Shown here one piece after another: positions 61,138 through 64,000 of a DNA stretch of 64,000 bases. The DNA is from Bifidobacterium sp. 7101 (GTDB taxonomy: Bacteria > Actinomycetota > Actinomycetes > Actinomycetales > Bifidobacteriaceae). The notes beneath the pieces are model-generated. The model searched no databases, had not been told where the DNA came from, and saw only the letters and a program-made list of their open reading frames with translations. A program made the translations under genes and the position numbers. Positions within the stretch are counted from its first letter, which is position 1. Each line of letters begins with the position of its first letter. The stretch lies in assembly GCF_000499285.1 (NCBI RefSeq), contig NZ_AWUN01000001.1:62001-126000 (forward strand), written 5' to 3'.

Positions 61138-64000
61138 TGGATTGGCATGCAACGGTCTACGGGTCAAGAGCCGTTGGTTCAGGAGACCATGGTTTCTATG
61201 ATCCGGGCGACGACGAGGAGGGGCGGACCTTCGGCGACCCGGACACCATCTCTGACGCCGCTCTGCGTCGATTGGGCGGCAAGGCCTACTTCCGTGCCCA
61301 TCAACTGCTGGATGACCGCCGCTTCACGGACCTGCGCCTACGGCATCTGGGGGCGCTGACCGTTCTCAAAGGGCGTGTACCCGCCACCTATCGGCCGGAC
61401 GGTGACTGCATGGTCCAGGCTCGGCTGGATGAGCAGGCCCATCGGGTCATTGACTCCTCCTGCACCTGCCGGGCCTTTGGGCGCCAGGGTCCTGCCTGCA
61501 AGCATGTGGTCGCCCTGATCATGGCCTACAACGAATCCAGCCAGGCCTTTGCGGGATCGGATGACTGGGCCGGCGACGAGGGCCGATCCCGGTCCGCCCG
61601 GTCGACCTCGGGACCCTTGGCAGCCTACATGCACCGGCAGGAGGGCCGGCGGCGACAGGCCTTTCGTGACCGTCAGCTGAGCCTGCTCAAGCAGGAGAAC
61701 GGGCCGGTTGGCGGCCGTCACCTACCTATCGGATCGGTCGGGCTGATCCCCGATCTGACCAGTGAGCGCGGCGGCTGGCTGGTCCGCCTACACATCACCC
61801 TGTCCTCCCACGGAGTCGCCTATCTGGTTAAGGATCTGCCGGCCCTGTTGCGTGCCGTGGACCAGGGCGAATTCATGTCTTACGGACGGCGGCTGGCCTT
61901 CATTCATTCTCGTGACACCTTTGACGACCGGGCCCAGGCTCTGCTGACCATTCTGGAAAGGGCAGGCGCCATCCGTCGCAGTCTGGCCGAACAGGAGGGG
62001 GGCATGCGTCGCCGTCTTACCCGTGTAGGGTTGGCGGGGATCCGGCTCAGCGACGACGAGGTGGCGCAGATCCTCGACCTGTTCGTGGATTCCGGGCTCA
62101 CCCTGGACTACACGCCTCCCGAGGACTCCTTCCTGCAGGCCATGCCTGCCCCGGTGGTCGACGGAGACCCGGACCCCGGCATCGCGGTCAGCAAGGAGGC
62201 GGACGGCTACCGAATCACTCATGCCCTGGCCGTGGAACGTTTCATCGTAGGCCAGGCATCTTCCTTCGTTATCGTGCGCCCCTCGCAGCCTGGTTTAGGA
62301 ATGGATCTGGGGCCGGTCATCCACCGTTGCAGCGCGCATTTCATGCGGCATCGGGACCTGTTGGAGACTCTCTGCCGCCCTGGCGATGATCGGGATCTTC
62401 ATCTGGATGCCAACGACTTGGATCTGTTCGCCCGGACCGTCCTGCCCGACCTGAATCAGGGTGCCCAGGAAGGATCCGGACTCTCCGCCAGTCTGCCCGA
62501 GGATCTGGATGCCCGGCGGCGGCCGCCCTGCAGGATCGAGCTTTACCTGGACAGGGATCGGCAGGGGGTCAGCTGTGACCTCAAGGCCCGCTATGGGGAT
62601 CGTCTTCTGTCCGTCGGTGCTGACCCTACTTCGGAGGATGTACCTGGCAGGGACCGGGAGAATGAGTCCTTGGCCCGGCAGACGGTCCGCCGCTATTTCC
62701 CCTTGATGGAGGATGGGCTGGCGCGCATCCCCGAGGAGAATGAGGAGGCTATCCACACCCTGCTGACCCAGGGCCTGCCAGTGCTCAAGGGTCTGGGACG
62801 GGTCTTCTCCACCCCGGCCTTTGACGGGCTGAGCGTCGTCTCTCATCCGCAGATCCGCGTGGGTGTGCGTGTGCGCTCCGGTCTGGTCGAGATCTCGCCC
62901 ATCGCCGATGAGGTACGGCCCGATGAGGCTGCTGCCATCCTGGCTGACCATCGCCGTCGTCGCCGCTTCCATCGCCTGCGTAATGGTGCCTTCGTCGAAT
63001 TGGCTGATCTGAATACGGATGCTGTGGACACCCTGGCCGAAGACCTAGGCATCGACCCGGCTGATCTGGCCAAGGGGCCGGTCCGGGTGCCTGACTTCCA
63101 GCTCGGCTACCTGGATGCGCTGGTGCCTGAACAGGATCGCGATTCCAGCTTCCGCGACTACCTGAAGGAGCGCAGGCCTGACCCTCAGGGGTTCAGGGTC
63201 CCCGACGGGCTGCGCGGGCAGCTCAGACCCTACCAGGTCGAAGGGCTGCGTTGGTTATGCACCCTGAGCGACCGCGGATTCGGCGGCATCCTGGCTGACG
63301 AGATGGGTCTGGGCAAGACCATACAGATGCTGGCCTACCTGCTTTCCCGTCGGGATCAGGCCAGGGATCGGGGGCCTTCACTGATTGTCTGTCCGGCCTC
63401 CTTGGTCTACAACTGGGAGGCTGAATGCCGCCGCTTTACGCCGGATCTGCGGGTGGCGGTCCTGGCCGGGGGGCGCAGCCAGCGTCAGGATCTGCTGGAT
63501 CAGGCCAGGTCCTACGATCTGCTGATTACCTCGTATGATCTGCTCAGGCGGGACCTGGACCGGTATCGGAGTCTACCCTGGTATGCCTTGGTTCTGGATG
63601 AGGCCCAGTACATCAAGAACCATGCCACCAAAGCAGCTCGGGCCGTACGCGCTCTGGATAGTTTGCACCGGTTTGCCCTGACGGGCACGCCCATAGAGAA
63701 CCGGCTGTCCGAGCTTTGGAGCATCTTCGACTTCCTGATGCCGGGTATGCTGGGCCCTTACTCCCGGTTCCGGGATCGCTTCGAAATGCCCATACTCAGT
63801 GGCGACCAGGATGCCCAGTCCCGGCTCCAGGCCCTGGTGGGACCCTTCATTCTGCGCCGGCTCAAGTCCCAGGTGCTGACGGATTTGCCTGAGAAGATCG
63901 AAAACGTGATCAGCGTGCCCCTGCAGGGTCGGCAGCGCAAGCTCTATGCAGCCCTTGAGCAGGAGCTGAGGGCCACGCTCAACAAGGAAAGGGATCAGGA
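61137..64000 (+). CDS. SWIM-domain SNF2 family DNA/RNA helicase (5' part)
   Basis: The frame is open for 954 codons and runs past the window end. An N-terminal SWIM zinc finger shows C109-x-C111-x9-C121-x-H123. A long middle region of about 550 residues follows. The SNF2 ATPase begins near residue 690 with LRPYQVEGLRWL. Walker A is DEMGLGKT (Lys727) and the DEAQ box is at 821-824 in VLDEAQYIKN. LTGTPIENRLSELWSIFDFL is motif III/IV. This HepA/RapA-like architecture is usual in actinobacteria, where such proteins act on DNA or RNA polymerase during stress or repair. The GTG start is supported by AAGGAGG. The C-terminal helicase lobe lies outside the window. Confidence 0.93.
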   Translation, partial: MDWHATVYGSRAVGSGDHGFYDPGDDEEGRTFGDPDTISDAALRRLGGKAYFRAHQLLDDRRFTDLRLRHLGALTVLKGRVPATYRPDGDCMVQARLDEQAHRVIDSSCTCRAFGRQGPACKHVVALIMAYNESSQAFAGSDDWAGDEGRSRSARSTSGPLAAYMHRQEGRRRQAFRDRQLSLLKQENGPVGGRHLPIGSVGLIPDLTSERGGWLVRLHITLSSHGVAYLVKDLPALLRAVDQGEFMSYGRRLAFIHSRDTFDDRAQALLTILERAGAIRRSLAEQEGGMRRRLTRVGLAGIRLSDDEVAQILDLFVDSGLTLDYTPPEDSFLQAMPAPVVDGDPDPGIAVSKEADGYRITHALAVERFIVGQASSFVIVRPSQPGLGMDLGPVIHRCSAHFMRHRDLLETLCRPGDDRDLHLDANDLDLFARTVLPDLNQGAQEGSGLSASLPEDLDARRRPPCRIELYLDRDRQGVSCDLKARYGDRLLSVGADPTSEDVPGRDRENESLARQTVRRYFPLMEDGLARIPEENEEAIHTLLTQGLPVLKGLGRVFSTPAFDGLSVVSHPQIRVGVRVRSGLVEISPIADEVRPDEAAAILADHRRRRRFHRLRNGAFVELADLNTDAVDTLAEDLGIDPADLAKGPVRVPDFQLGYLDALVPEQDRDSSFRDYLKERRPDPQGFRVPDGLRGQLRPYQVEGLRWLCTLSDRGFGGILADEMGLGKTIQMLAYLLSRRDQARDRGPSLIVCPASLVYNWEAECRRFTPDLRVAVLAGGRSQRQDLLDQARSYDLLITSYDLLRRDLDRYRSLPWYALVLDEAQYIKNHATKAARAVRALDSLHRFALTGTPIENRLSELWSIFDFLMPGMLGPYSRFRDRFEMPILSGDQDAQSRLQALVGPFILRRLKSQVLTDLPEKIENVISVPLQGRQRKLYAALEQELRATLNKERDQ

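Overview
The window is a 64 kb piece of a high-GC actinobacterial chromosome, most likely Bifidobacterium or a close relative (perhaps a gut or bee-gut type). This rests on gene content: many cytoplasmic and cell-surface glycosidases, LacI-type local regulators, carbohydrate ABC importers with no PTS, zwf-opcA-pgl with a gluconate module, and several genes whose -10 box sits 6-8 nt before the start codon (leaderless mRNAs). No rRNA, tRNA, insertion sequence or CRISPR array was recognised.

Layout. (1) 1-6200: a GH1 beta-glucosidase, then an LplBC/DUF624/LplA-type sugar import operon whose first permease gene carries a run of 13 G near its 5' end. (2) 6200-6715: a degenerate stretch. Its last part (6506-6643) is a mosaic of two metG fragments and one GH1 fragment joined at 2-4 nt microhomologies. 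(3) 6716-12625: housekeeping genes (pmt, rsmI, two little-known genes, metG). (4) 12852-19874: a beta-phosphoglucomutase/GH65 phosphorylase fusion and a heterodimeric ABC exporter. (5) 19989-35188: an arabinan/arabinoside utilisation island with five GH43 genes, a GH27 enzyme, a LacI regulator and a three-gene ABC importer. One GH43 is a lipoprotein and one is an LPXTG-anchored protein, and these two share a 222-bp inverted segment that is 221/222 identical. (6) 35353-42469: a membrane protein, another GH43, tatD, kup and gnd. (7) 42539-47821: a second LacI regulator divergent from an SBP/permease/permease/GH43 operon, with a symmetrical double operator. (8) 47811-55444: gluconate and oxidative pentose phosphate genes (an in-frame gntK-gnd fusion, gntP, a GntR regulator, pgl, opcA, zwf). 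(9) 55576-64000: an HD-domain protein, an ATP-grasp protein, an ABC ATPase with a broken Walker A plus an FtsX-like permease, an MFS exporter and the 5' part of a SWIM/SNF2 helicase that runs off the window.

How it fits together. Extracellular arabinanases at 22472 and 27730 would cut arabinan at the cell surface. The importer at 31929-35188, and perhaps the one at 1735-6182, would bring in oligosaccharides. Cytoplasmic GH43 and GH27 enzymes would finish the hydrolysis. A shared motif (TTnCAWCGTTrnAA-like) stands before every transcription unit of this island and also before the distant 1735 operon, which suggests one LacI regulon run by the protein at 26490. Gluconate imported by GntP would be phosphorylated by GntK and decarboxylated by Gnd, meeting the Zwf-OpcA-Pgl route at 6-phosphogluconate.

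The strongest unusual observations are the possible G-tract switch in the first importer, the metG/GH1 mosaic downstream of pmt (antisense to both source mRNAs if pmt is read through), the inverted GH43 segments, the overlapping divergent promoters at 43639-43696, and a possible leaderless 14-codon leader peptide before gnd.
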